A stretch of 64,000 nt of DNA from Chitinophaga sp. Cy-1792 (GTDB taxonomy: Bacteria; Bacteroidota; Bacteroidia; Chitinophagales; Chitinophagaceae): NCBI RefSeq assembly GCF_011752935.1, contig NZ_VWWO01000001.1:2356001-2420000 (forward strand). Direction: 5' to 3'. The notes under the pieces were generated by a model. The model searched no databases. It saw only the letters and a list, made by a program, of their open reading frames with translations, and had not been told where the DNA came from. Every line of letters begins with the position of its first letter. Positions within the stretch are counted from its first letter, which is position 1. Below, one piece after another: positions 18,366-26,741 of this stretch. The position numbers and the translations under genes were made by a program.

Positions 18366-18400
18366 AAAGCCGCCTCTACTCAGTAGAGACGGCTTTTTTA
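18366..18400. terminator. Bidirectional terminator with TAC-TCA-GTA core
   Basis: The inner stem CTCTAC/GTAGAG carries a TCA loop and is extended by AGCCG/CGGCT across one mismatch. A T-run follows on the right and A-rich DNA lies on the left. It is between convergent genes. The same core recurs at 37602-37648 and 50134-50165. Confidence 0.8.
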
Positions 18401-18418
18401 TTTGTTTTTCCGAAACTT

Positions 18419-19372
18419 CTAGTGTTTTTCGAGTCGTGCTTTAGCACCAAACTCTTTGCTGACGCGGTCTGCTTCGCCGGTAGTATCTGCATTATTAACT
18501 GGTACTGCCAGTTTATACAGACTATCTTTGAAGATGATCACCTGCGTTCTGCCCCATGATTGTTGTTTTTCAAAGGCTTTATAGGCAACGGTGCTATCCT
18601 TAGGTGTGTTTTTAAAGGTAGCATAAACCGCCACATATTTCAGTGTATCCGTTGCCGGTACTGCAACTACGGCAGCACTTGAATCTACCGGCGCCATAGC
18701 GGTGCTGTCTTGTTGTACAGGAGGTGCGGTTACTGCAACACTGTCCGTTTTAGGAGGTGCCATATCAACAGACATGTGTTGTTGTGTAACATACCACCAT
18801 GCGGCCACGCCGCCTAAAATAAGTACCACAGGAATTACTGCCCACCACCATTTGAAACCGCCTTCGTTTTCAATGGCTTCCAACGTGTCTTCCACTTCCG
18901 CTGTCATGATAGGTTCCACCGCTTCGTTAGGAGGTTCCACGGGAGCCGCTGGCTGTTTCGAAGTTTCACTTTCCTGCCTGATAGGCTGCAAATCAATTGT
19001 ATCCTGTGTTACCGGTAATCTTTCAGCAAAGAAGTGAATGTTGCCGGTGAAGTCGCCCTGTAAAACGCCTATGCCAGGCAATTCCATAGGTTTACCTGTT
19101 TTTAGCTCCGTCTTCATTTCTTCCAGGTACTTCTCCAGTTTCATTTGTGCAACGGAAGGTACCAGGTTTTCTTTCAGGGCAATCCATTCCAGGCAGGAAC
19201 CGTCGTCCTGATAGGTCTGACTGAACAGTACCTGTTCCCATGGTGGGGTCAGGGTCTGTGTTTTCACATTGTACTGTGCCGGGAAATGCTGTAAGGTAAA
19301 GGTGCCTAACTGGGGGATAACACAAACTCTTTGTCTGAAGAGTACTTCCTGAATGTATTGCTGTAGAATCAT
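18419..19372 (-). CDS. HU-CCDC81 and SPOR-like domain membrane protein
   Basis: A 317-residue single-pass protein. Residues 1-118 are two short HU-like domains of the CCDC81 type (MILQQYIQEVLFRQRVCVIPQLG). A linker rich in Pro/Glu follows, then a transmembrane helix at ~174-195 (WWWAVIPVVLILGGVAAWW), a Thr/Ala/Pro-rich periplasmic linker, and a C-terminal SPOR-like domain (~243-317) that may bind denuded peptidoglycan. The combination suggests a link between a cytoplasmic partner and septal wall, as inference. It is downstream of the barrel and TPR genes with a 147-bp gap containing a hairpin. Confidence 0.75.
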   Translation of the reverse strand: MILQQYIQEVLFRQRVCVIPQLGTFTLQHFPAQYNVKTQTLTPPWEQVLFSQTYQDDGSCLEWIALKENLVPSVAQMKLEKYLEEMKTELKTGKPMELPGIGVLQGDFTGNIHFFAERLPVTQDTIDLQPIRQESETSKQPAAPVEPPNEAVEPIMTAEVEDTLEAIENEGGFKWWWAVIPVVLILGGVAAWWYVTQQHMSVDMAPPKTDSVAVTAPPVQQDSTAMAPVDSSAAVVAVPATDTLKYVAVYATFKNTPKDSTVAYKAFEKQQSWGRTQVIIFKDSLYKLAVPVNNADTTGEADRVSKEFGAKARLEKH

Positions 19373-19439
19373 AGTGCTTTATTACTAATTACTATGGGAT
19401 CAGAGACCAACCGGCCCATATAGGTTTGGGTCAGTACCT

Positions 19440-19475
19440 GGAAAGCACACCACCTGTAAAGGTTGTGTGCTTTCC
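19440..19475. other. Long hairpin in the gap between barrel and HU/SPOR genes
   Basis: GGAAAGCACAC (19440-19450) pairs with GTGTGCTTTCC (19465-19475), with an inner ACCT/AGGT and a GTAA loop. There is no T-tract on the minus strand, so it is not a standard terminator for the upstream gene. It may be an mRNA-stability or attenuation structure. Confidence 0.5.
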
Positions 19476-19519
19476 GGAGAACGGGTTTTCTTGTTCCAAT
19501 CTCTTAATTACCAACTAAA

Positions 19520-21181
19520 TTAGAATTTAAATAGCAACCCACCAACAATATTAAAGCCATAAGAAGGATAGAGATAATAGCGTTGGTATTGGGTATTGAA
19601 AATATTATTGGCGTTCAGCCAGATGTTGAAGTTTTTGGTAATATCGAAAGATGCGCCGAGATTCATGTCCCAGGCTCCATTGGTTTTACCGAAATCAATT
19701 TTATTGGCATTCCTGTAATATGCGCCGCTCATAGCGAAGAGGTCCGCATTCAGGTGTAATTTTTTCATTAAGATGTAGGAAACAAAAACATCACCCTGGA
19801 AAGCTGGCAGCGCCCATGGCTGTGGCTGAGACTCCTGTTTGTTATAGTTGTACCAGTCGAAGCTCACTCTTCCCTGTAATTTCTCTTCCTGGATATAACC
19901 GATTTCACCATGTAACTGGAATGCACGGAGTTGTGCTTCGTTGAGGGTGATAAAGCGCTTGCTGTCGAGGGTGTCGTTTACGAACAGCGGCAGATTATAC
20001 CAGGTAACAGAAGCAAATTTCGTGTTGTAGTTGAAGTGGCTGCCGAGGGTTCCTTTGATACCGGTATATTTTTCTTCTACGCGGGTATTCTGCATATCAG
20101 CCATACTGCCGGTGAAGAAAGGATTACGGCTGGTCAGGTTACGGTAGGAATTTTTTTCCATGTAGGAAATCCATCCACTGCTCAGGATCAGCTTTTTACG
20201 GATCAGGTGTGTTTCATTCACGATGTCGGGCAGCAGGTAGAATTTGCTGATGCCCGGGGTGTTGGTCCAGGTAGGATTTACACCTGCATGGAGTACAAAG
20301 CCCGGCTTGATGACATCCACAGCAGGGTGGATGGCCACAATATTGTTATTAAAGGAACGATCTCCGTCTGCTTTAAAGGTAGTCAGGTCAAAAACACCTT
20401 CTGCCTTGATGTAGATATCTTCAAATATCTGTTTGCGTATAGGAATGTTGAACTGGAAGGTATTTTCTGTATTCTTATGAGAATCATTGAAGAGGATGAA
20501 CTTCACTTTCGGCTGGAACTGGAAGGCCCAGTCGTTGGTGGTTCTGTTGTTGGCGCCTACTGCAACGGTAAACTGGTTGAAGGTTTGCGCGATATCACCT
20601 TTCTCAGGAACCGGTAAAGTCTGGTCGTAACCATAATAGTGTACGGTATTACGGTCGTAGGCCATGCTGGCGTTGAACTGGAACTTAGGTAACAGGTAGG
20701 AACCTGCTGCCAGCGCGTTAAATGTGCTGTAGTCCTGGTATTTTATATCTTTTCCTTTGGAAGAGGAATAGTTGACAAAGAGTCCGTAGTTATAGTTTTC
20801 GTGGCGTCCGCTACCGAATCCGGCTTGTACCAGCGGTGTGCTCAGGTTACCATAACCCAGTTTAATAAAATTATTCTGGAGCAGGTCCAGGGAGTCTTTG
20901 CCCAGGGCCAGCGGTTTCAGTGGTGCTGCCTGGTACATGAAGTTCAGGTTAAGCGAAGGCACCGCGTACTTCAGTGTAGGGCGGGAGGTATCCACGGCCG
21001 GCAGTGAAGCGGTGAGGTTCAGTTTGGCCGCATCTCTCAGACGTGGCTGGTAAGTGGAAATAATATCAATAGTTTCCTGTTTCAGCGTATCCTGAGCTGA
21101 TGCCTTTTGGAAGAACCCGGCACCCAGACCCATAGCAGCGAAAAAGAAAAAGCGTTTGCGGTATATGTTATGAATGTTCAT
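19520..21181 (-). CDS. Outer-membrane beta-barrel protein, TonB-receptor-like without plug
   Basis: A 553-residue protein with a signal peptide ending near KASAQ (residue ~30), then DTLKQETIDIISTYQPRLRDAAKLN, then a series of amphipathic beta-strands to an aromatic C-terminus (FNIVGGLLFKF). It resembles the barrel of TonB-dependent receptors but is too short to hold a plug. The final strands (NIWLNANNIFNTQYQRYYLYPSYG) are receptor-like. Its function is unknown. It is 29 bp downstream of a large TPR gene, so the two products probably work together at the outer membrane. Confidence 0.65.
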   Translation of the reverse strand: MNIHNIYRKRFFFFAAMGLGAGFFQKASAQDTLKQETIDIISTYQPRLRDAAKLNLTASLPAVDTSRPTLKYAVPSLNLNFMYQAAPLKPLALGKDSLDLLQNNFIKLGYGNLSTPLVQAGFGSGRHENYNYGLFVNYSSSKGKDIKYQDYSTFNALAAGSYLLPKFQFNASMAYDRNTVHYYGYDQTLPVPEKGDIAQTFNQFTVAVGANNRTTNDWAFQFQPKVKFILFNDSHKNTENTFQFNIPIRKQIFEDIYIKAEGVFDLTTFKADGDRSFNNNIVAIHPAVDVIKPGFVLHAGVNPTWTNTPGISKFYLLPDIVNETHLIRKKLILSSGWISYMEKNSYRNLTSRNPFFTGSMADMQNTRVEEKYTGIKGTLGSHFNYNTKFASVTWYNLPLFVNDTLDSKRFITLNEAQLRAFQLHGEIGYIQEEKLQGRVSFDWYNYNKQESQPQPWALPAFQGDVFVSYILMKKLHLNADLFAMSGAYYRNANKIDFGKTNGAWDMNLGASFDITKNFNIWLNANNIFNTQYQRYYLYPSYGFNIVGGLLFKF

Positions 21182-21210
21182 GCGATCGTTTACTTAAATC
21201 CGAAAATCTG

Positions 21211-24200
21211 TTATTTCTTCTTTTTGCCTGCTGCTTTTTCATCAGCTTCGGCTTTTGCCAGTTTATCTTTTGCTTCCTGTTTCAGCTCCGGAATGGAAGA
21301 ATTGGAGACGATACTCTGGTAAGTGGCTTTGGCATTGAAATAATCCTGTTGTTTGGAATAAACATCACCCAGCAGGATATAGGCTTTCGCTACCCAGTAT
21401 TCGTAGGAGGCGGTATTTTTGATCACATCAAAACCTGCTTTCTCAGCGGCGTCGAGGTCGTTTTGTTGCAGGTAGCTGTCAGCAATATCATAACGTGCTT
21501 CTGCGCCGATTTCTGATTTCGTCAGGTTGCAGACGGTTTTGAATTCGGTGATGGCAGCAGGATATTGTCCGTTTTGTTTTAATGCTTTTGCGTGGTAGAA
21601 GTGCCCGAGGATCTGATCATCGGTACTATTGTTGCTTCCTGCCAGCAGCATTTCAGAATAGTTGGTTACTTCGTCCCAACGTTTCAGCATATACGTACTG
21701 CGTAATAAGCCACGGGTGGCACTCAGGCTGTTTTCCTTGCTGGTAGCAAGGTCCTGTAACTGCAGGTAGTAGCCACGAGCCTTATCATAGTTTTTAATCT
21801 GGTAGTAGTTGATATTGGCAGCCTGAAGCGCAGAGCGTTCTGCATAGAGGCTGTTGTTGCGCGACAATACGAATTCGTACGCCGGTAAAGCGGTTGTATA
21901 GTCTTTATTGTTATAGCTACATTCTGCTTTATAGAAGTTGGCAGGCAGGATAAACTGACCGTCAGGATATTTGCGGATGTAGTTATTGAAGGCAATGATG
22001 GCGCCTGCGCAGTCGTTGCTGGTGAAGCGTGCTTCAGCTGCGGAGTAGGCGAGTGAATCTTCTGCGGAAGCGCTGACAGATTTACCATTTGCTTTCAGGA
22101 AGGCGAGGTAATCATCAGTTTTGCCCTGACCTACATAAATGGATTTGATGCTTTGCAGTGCTTCGTTGCTTTCAGGAGATCCCGGGAATTTCTCCACTAC
22201 CTGGCGGTAATAGCCAAGGGCTTTGGATTCATTGTTTTTGTTATAGTAGCACAGGCCTAATTTGAGTAATGCACGTGGTGCATTAGGGCCATTAGGTTGT
22301 TTGTTCAGCACGTTTTCCAGGTAAGGAATGGCTTCGTTGAATTTCTCAGATGCCAGGTAGGTATTGGCAATTTCGATATCTGTTTCGTTGCTGAAGTTGC
22401 TGGTCGGGAATTTATTACCTAACTGTTTCAGCAGGGCGAGTTTATCGCTTTGTTTACCCTGTAAACCCAGGATGATGGCTTTCTGATAAGTAGCGTAGTC
22501 GGCGCCTGGATCGTTATTGCTGATTACCCTGTCGTACAGCGATAATGCTTTAGGGAACTGGCGCAGCATGTAGTAGCAGTCGGCAGTACGTAATACGGCG
22601 TCGTTGCTGATACGCTGGGCGTTAGGGCCGCTGGCTTTCTGTGCGGTTTCGAACCATGGCAATGCTTCGCTGAAGCGGTCCTGTTTGAGCAGGCTGTAAC
22701 CCAGGTTGTAGCTGGCTGTCTGGGCGTTTGCTTCGCCGGAAACGATGGCGGTGCTGCCCATATAGGTGTTCAGGTTAGCGATGGCAGCTTCTGTTTTGTT
22801 CTGGCGCAGGGCGATTTCACCTTTCCAGAAGTAGGCCAGTTGTTTGATTTGCGCATCGAATGGATTTTTGATAGCGATATCCAGGAGGCGATCTGCTTCT
22901 GCCAGTTGTCCATCATTGATGAGCTGAGTGGCACGGCCGAAGGCTACTTTCTGATAGGCTTTCAGTACGGTCTGGTTTTTATCGGGGATCATTTCGATGG
23001 TGGCCAGTCCTTCTTTATAGTTGTTGGAATTCATGAAGAGGTTCACCATAATTTCGCGTGCCTCTTTATTGTATTCTGAATTCGGATATTTTTTTACGAA
23101 GCTGCTCAGCTCAGAGAGGGCTACGTCGGCATAACCCAGTTCATAGGAAAGTTTGCCGTAGTTGAAACGGGAAATTTCCTGTTGCTGTGGGTTGGAGCTG
23201 TTGTTGGCGCAATAGGCGAAGGCGTTGCGTGCATTCGTTTTCTGGCCGGTACGCAGGTAGCAGTCGCCAAGGAGGTACATGGAGTTTTGTCCCAGTGAAT
23301 CTTTGGAGCCGCTCAGTTGTTTAAAGCCGCTGATTGCTTTTTGCAGGTTGCCGGTAGAGTAGTAGGAATAAGACAGCTGGTAGATATCTTCATTTCTTAC
23401 ATCATCTGAATTATCCTGGAATTCCTGGAGGTAGGGCAGTGCTTTTTTATAGTCTTTTTTCTCGAAATAGGCTTTACCGAGGAGTTGTTTGAGTTCTGCT
23501 TCGTAGTACTGGCCGCCTTTCTGTACCAGTGGTTCGCCGTAAGCGATCAGCTGATCAGGTTTTCCCTGGAAATAATAAATTTCTGCGACGTAGTAAGGTA
23601 CGACGTTGCTGTATTTAGGATCGTCAGCTACTTTCTGGAAGCTTTTCAGGGCTTCGTTATATTGCCTGTTGTTATAGGCGATATAGCCGTAGTAGTAGTT
23701 TGCCGGTATATAATATTTGCCTTGAATTTCCTTGATGGAAGCGAACAGTGGCTGTGCTTTCTTAAAATCTTTCACGTTGAAATAGCAGTAGGCCAGTTCG
23801 AATTTGGCATCAGCAATTTCTTCGTTGGAGAGGTTGTCGATATTGGCGTGTTCGTAGTAAGGAATGGCATCTTTCAGCTTATTCTCATGGAAATAATATT
23901 TTGCCAGCTGGTAGCTTACCATTTGTTCGCGGGCATTATTATTAAAGAGTTTGAGATATTGCTGGGCAAGATATTCTGCGTTTGCCTGTTGTAATTTCAG
24001 GGCGCAGATGGTGTAATAATAGTAGGCATCCGATTTTACCAGGTCACGATTGGTTTCGTGCCAGTAATCGATATTGTCGATAGTTTGCTTGAAGAGTTGC
24101 ATGGACACTGCATATTTCCCGTGTTGGAAATATTGCTGTGCGTCTTTGAATGCTTTCTCCGGGTCAGTGTAAATACGGGTTTGCTGAGCCTGGGCGGAAG

Positions 24201-24285
24201 GCATTCCTGCTAATCCTGCACCGGCAAAAGCGACTAGGGATAAGTACAGATGTCCGGGAACAATAATTTTTCTTATGACCTGCAT
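21211..24285 (-). CDS. Large secreted tetratricopeptide-repeat protein
   Basis: A 1024-residue protein with a signal peptide (cleavage near SAQAQQ, residue ~34) followed by TPR-type helical repeats along almost its whole length, for example AFKDAQQYFQHGKYAVSMQLF, NEALKSFQKVADDPKYSN and AITEFKTVCNLTKSEIGAEA. It ends in a lysine-rich tail (KAAGKKKK). TPR proteins of this size are scaffolds. Here it would be periplasmic and, by operon position, a partner of the beta-barrel and perhaps the HU/SPOR protein. I do not recognise a named family. Confidence 0.75.
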   Translation of the reverse strand: MQVIRKIIVPGHLYLSLVAFAGAGLAGMPSAQAQQTRIYTDPEKAFKDAQQYFQHGKYAVSMQLFKQTIDNIDYWHETNRDLVKSDAYYYYTICALKLQQANAEYLAQQYLKLFNNNAREQMVSYQLAKYYFHENKLKDAIPYYEHANIDNLSNEEIADAKFELAYCYFNVKDFKKAQPLFASIKEIQGKYYIPANYYYGYIAYNNRQYNEALKSFQKVADDPKYSNVVPYYVAEIYYFQGKPDQLIAYGEPLVQKGGQYYEAELKQLLGKAYFEKKDYKKALPYLQEFQDNSDDVRNEDIYQLSYSYYSTGNLQKAISGFKQLSGSKDSLGQNSMYLLGDCYLRTGQKTNARNAFAYCANNSSNPQQQEISRFNYGKLSYELGYADVALSELSSFVKKYPNSEYNKEAREIMVNLFMNSNNYKEGLATIEMIPDKNQTVLKAYQKVAFGRATQLINDGQLAEADRLLDIAIKNPFDAQIKQLAYFWKGEIALRQNKTEAAIANLNTYMGSTAIVSGEANAQTASYNLGYSLLKQDRFSEALPWFETAQKASGPNAQRISNDAVLRTADCYYMLRQFPKALSLYDRVISNNDPGADYATYQKAIILGLQGKQSDKLALLKQLGNKFPTSNFSNETDIEIANTYLASEKFNEAIPYLENVLNKQPNGPNAPRALLKLGLCYYNKNNESKALGYYRQVVEKFPGSPESNEALQSIKSIYVGQGKTDDYLAFLKANGKSVSASAEDSLAYSAAEARFTSNDCAGAIIAFNNYIRKYPDGQFILPANFYKAECSYNNKDYTTALPAYEFVLSRNNSLYAERSALQAANINYYQIKNYDKARGYYLQLQDLATSKENSLSATRGLLRSTYMLKRWDEVTNYSEMLLAGSNNSTDDQILGHFYHAKALKQNGQYPAAITEFKTVCNLTKSEIGAEARYDIADSYLQQNDLDAAEKAGFDVIKNTASYEYWVAKAYILLGDVYSKQQDYFNAKATYQSIVSNSSIPELKQEAKDKLAKAEADEKAAGKKKK

Positions 24286-24559
24286 GTTTGGCTATTATCT
24301 TGAATATGCGATTAAAACGAATACCGGGCAGAAATATTTTCCGGCCGGCCGATTACTATTTGATTAGGATTCGTTGTCCCGCTGTTCGGACGGGTGCTAC
24401 GGCTACATAGCGCCTGACAGAACGGTTAGGAGCAAATATATAAGTTATATCTGTTCTTTTTCGCCTGCGTTCTACACAATGTGGATAACTCCGTATAGGC
24501 GGCAAGGATGTTATGATTATCTTGAGAAAACATTTTTATTAGCAAAAACCTTACCTACT

Positions 24560-24964
24560 ATGAGAAAACTGTTCTCAGCCAGCTTTACAAATGGTGCTGT
24601 TGACTTTTCCATGCTTATTTTGAGGGTAGTTTTCGGGGGATTGATTTTATTGCATGGGTGGCCATTACTGATCAATTTTGCGGCTAAAAAGAATTCATTT
24701 CCAGACCCCTTACACATTGGGCATACTACCTGGCTGTCGCTGACAATTTTTGCAGAAGTAGCCTGTGCTGCCTTCGTTATCATAGGATTACTGACACGTT
24801 TGGCAGCTGTTCCGCTGATTATTTGCATGGCAGTTACTATTTTTGTAGTACATGCACATGAGCCCTTGCTGAGGAATGAGCAGTCCGTTATGTTTCTGGC
24901 GGCCTTCACTGTAACCCTCTTCACCGGCCCTGGCAGGGTATCTCTGGATAACCTGATTGCATAA
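24560..24964 (+). CDS. DoxX family membrane protein
   Basis: A 134-residue protein with four hydrophobic helices, starting MRKLFSASFTNGAVDFSMLILRVVFGGLILLHG. The LRVVFGGLILLHG segment and the later FAEVACAAFVIIGLLTRLAA are typical of DoxX/YphA-type proteins, whose roles are poorly defined (redox or small-molecule linked). An upstream in-frame start at 24374 would add a non-conserved, cysteine-rich tail, so the ATG at 24560 is chosen. It is 24 bp ahead of the thioesterase gene. The 274 bp upstream hold no gene I can support. Confidence 0.75.
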   Translation: MRKLFSASFTNGAVDFSMLILRVVFGGLILLHGWPLLINFAAKKNSFPDPLHIGHTTWLSLTIFAEVACAAFVIIGLLTRLAAVPLIICMAVTIFVVHAHEPLLRNEQSVMFLAAFTVTLFTGPGRVSLDNLIA

Positions 24965-24988
24965 ATTTATTTAAAAAAAGACAGGACC

Positions 24989-25399
24989 ATGTTTATCAGT
25001 ACAACGACGATCAGGGTAAGATATGGAGAAACAGACCAGATGGGCTACCTCTATTATGGAAATTATGCTTTGTATTTTGAAGTAGGAAGGGCAGAAGCCA
25101 TCAGGGAACTGGGCTTTACCTATGCCGAACTGGAAGAGCAAGGTGTAATGATGCCCGTAGCTGAATTGAATGTTAAATATTTCAGACCCGCCTATTATGA
25201 TAACCTCATAACTGTGAAGACTATATTAAAAGAACTCCCTAAAAGCTCAAAGATCCAGTTCCATAGCGAATTGTATAATGAAAAAGGGGAATTACTCAAT
25301 GTGGGTGTTACAACGTTGGTATTTGTAGATGCAGTTACCAAACAGAAATCCGGACTGCCGGAGGTACTTAAAGAAAGACTGGAACCATTTTTTCATTAA
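24989..25399 (+). CDS. Acyl-CoA thioesterase, YbgC/4HBT family
   Basis: A 136-residue hot-dog-fold thioesterase. The N-terminal VRYGETDQMGYLYYGNYALYFE holds the YbgC signature, with the catalytic Asp in ETDQMG (residue ~15). Length and start match the family. Such proteins hydrolyse short-chain or aromatic acyl-CoA; some interact with acyl carrier protein. It precedes cinA by 12 bp, suggesting co-transcription from the DoxX gene onwards. Confidence 0.85.
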   Translation: MFISTTTIRVRYGETDQMGYLYYGNYALYFEVGRAEAIRELGFTYAELEEQGVMMPVAELNVKYFRPAYYDNLITVKTILKELPKSSKIQFHSELYNEKGELLNVGVTTLVFVDAVTKQKSGLPEVLKERLEPFFH

Positions 25400-25411
25400 A
25401 ATCCCAAGTAA

Positions 25412-26680
25412 GTGGAAAAGATAACTGTCAGTATCGTTACCATTGGCGATGAACTGCTGATCGGACAAACCATCGATACCAATTCTGCCTGGATGGCCCA
25501 GGAATTGAATGCGATGGGGATATGGGTACATCGTCGGGTAGCCATCGGTGATATCAGAGAGGATATTTTAGCTGTGCTGGCCGCAGAAGCAGCCCTGTCT
25601 GATGTTGTACTGATGACCGGCGGCCTTGGCCCCACTGCCGACGATATCACCAAACCAACGCTCTGCGAATACTTCAATACCCGCCTGGTACAGGACCGCG
25701 AAACCCTGCAACGGGTGCTGCATATGTTCGAAAGCCGCGGACTGCCTATCCTCCAGCGAAATGTAGATCAGTCGCTGGTACCGGAAGCTGCTACCGTTAT
25801 TCCTAACTTACGCGGCACCGCGCCGGGAATGTGGTTCGAGCGGGAAGGGAAAATATATGTTTCCATGCCTGGCGTGCCCCATGAAATGAAAGGTATCATG
25901 GAAAGTTACGTCCTGCCCCGCCTGGAAGCTCACTTCCGTACCCCGGCCGTAGTACATCATACGCTGATTACCTCCGGCATGGGTGAATCCTTTGTGGCGG
26001 AAAGACTGGTGGATTTTGAGGCCAAACTGCCGCCGCATATCAAACTAGCCTATCTTCCCAGCTATAGTCTGCTCAAACTACGCCTCACGGCCCTGGGCAA
26101 AGACAAACTCAGTACTGCTACCGAACTCAGCCTTTATTTCACTGAACTGAGAGAACGCCTCGCCGATATCGCCGTGGCCGACTCCGATATCAGCATGGGT
26201 GAAGTACTTGGTCAGTTACTCCTGAAACGCAATAAAACCGTAGGTACCGCCGAAAGCTGTACCGGCGGACTGATAAGTAGCTGGATTACAGCTATTTCCG
26301 GAAGTTCCGCCTATTTTAAAGGTAGCACGGTGACTTATTCCAACGACATGAAAATGAAGTTGTTAGGAGTGAAACAGGCTACCTTGATGGCACATGGTGC
26401 GGTCAGCGAAGAAACCGTACGGGAAATGCTGGCAGGGGCACTGGATGTGCTGGAAGTAGACTATGCCATTGCCATTTCCGGTATCATGGGCCCTACCGGC
26501 GGCTCAGAGGAAAAGCCCGTAGGAACCGTATGGATAGCCGTTGGCAACAGGGAAAAAAGTGTCACTGTAAAATATCACCTGCGCTACGACAGGGAAAGAA
26601 ATACTCAGATGGCAGCTGTTTATGCGATGAACGAATTAAGGAAGCTCATTCTGGAGCTTGAACCGGAAGGGCTGAATTAA
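25412..26680 (+). CDS. cinA: CinA-family protein (competence/damage-inducible, NMN deamidase-like)
   Basis: A 422-residue two-domain protein. The N-terminal MoCF-biosynthesis-type domain (SIVTIGDELLIGQTIDTNSAWMAQ, MTGGLGPTADD) has ADP-ribose pyrophosphatase activity in studied members. The C-terminal CinA domain (TVGTAESCTGGLISSWIT, SGIMGPTGG) is the nicotinamide-mononucleotide deamidase part, which recycles pyridine nucleotides. The gene starts with GTG at 25412. Length matches the family (~415-425). It is followed by the E2 gene, which has its own promoter. Confidence 0.92.
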   Translation: MEKITVSIVTIGDELLIGQTIDTNSAWMAQELNAMGIWVHRRVAIGDIREDILAVLAAEAALSDVVLMTGGLGPTADDITKPTLCEYFNTRLVQDRETLQRVLHMFESRGLPILQRNVDQSLVPEAATVIPNLRGTAPGMWFEREGKIYVSMPGVPHEMKGIMESYVLPRLEAHFRTPAVVHHTLITSGMGESFVAERLVDFEAKLPPHIKLAYLPSYSLLKLRLTALGKDKLSTATELSLYFTELRERLADIAVADSDISMGEVLGQLLLKRNKTVGTAESCTGGLISSWITAISGSSAYFKGSTVTYSNDMKMKLLGVKQATLMAHGAVSEETVREMLAGALDVLEVDYAIAISGIMGPTGGSEEKPVGTVWIAVGNREKSVTVKYHLRYDRERNTQMAAVYAMNELRKLILELEPEGLN

Positions 26681-26691
26681 TACAATTCCCT

Positions 26692-26699
26692 TATTTTTG
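26692..26699 (+). promoter_or_regulatory. -7 promoter element of E2 gene
   Basis: TATTTTTG matches TAnnTTTG and would place the start near 26706, a leader of about 36 nt. No clear -33 element is seen. Confidence 0.45.
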
Positions 26700-26741
26700 T
26701 CCCGCACTAATTAAGCTAACATCAAAGCTAAAATCAATCTT

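Noticed and set aside
24286..24559. Possible riboswitch or RNA gene between the TPR and DoxX genes
   Set aside because: There are small GC-rich inverted repeats around 24378-24395, but no fold or conserved core of a known riboswitch, and no terminator.
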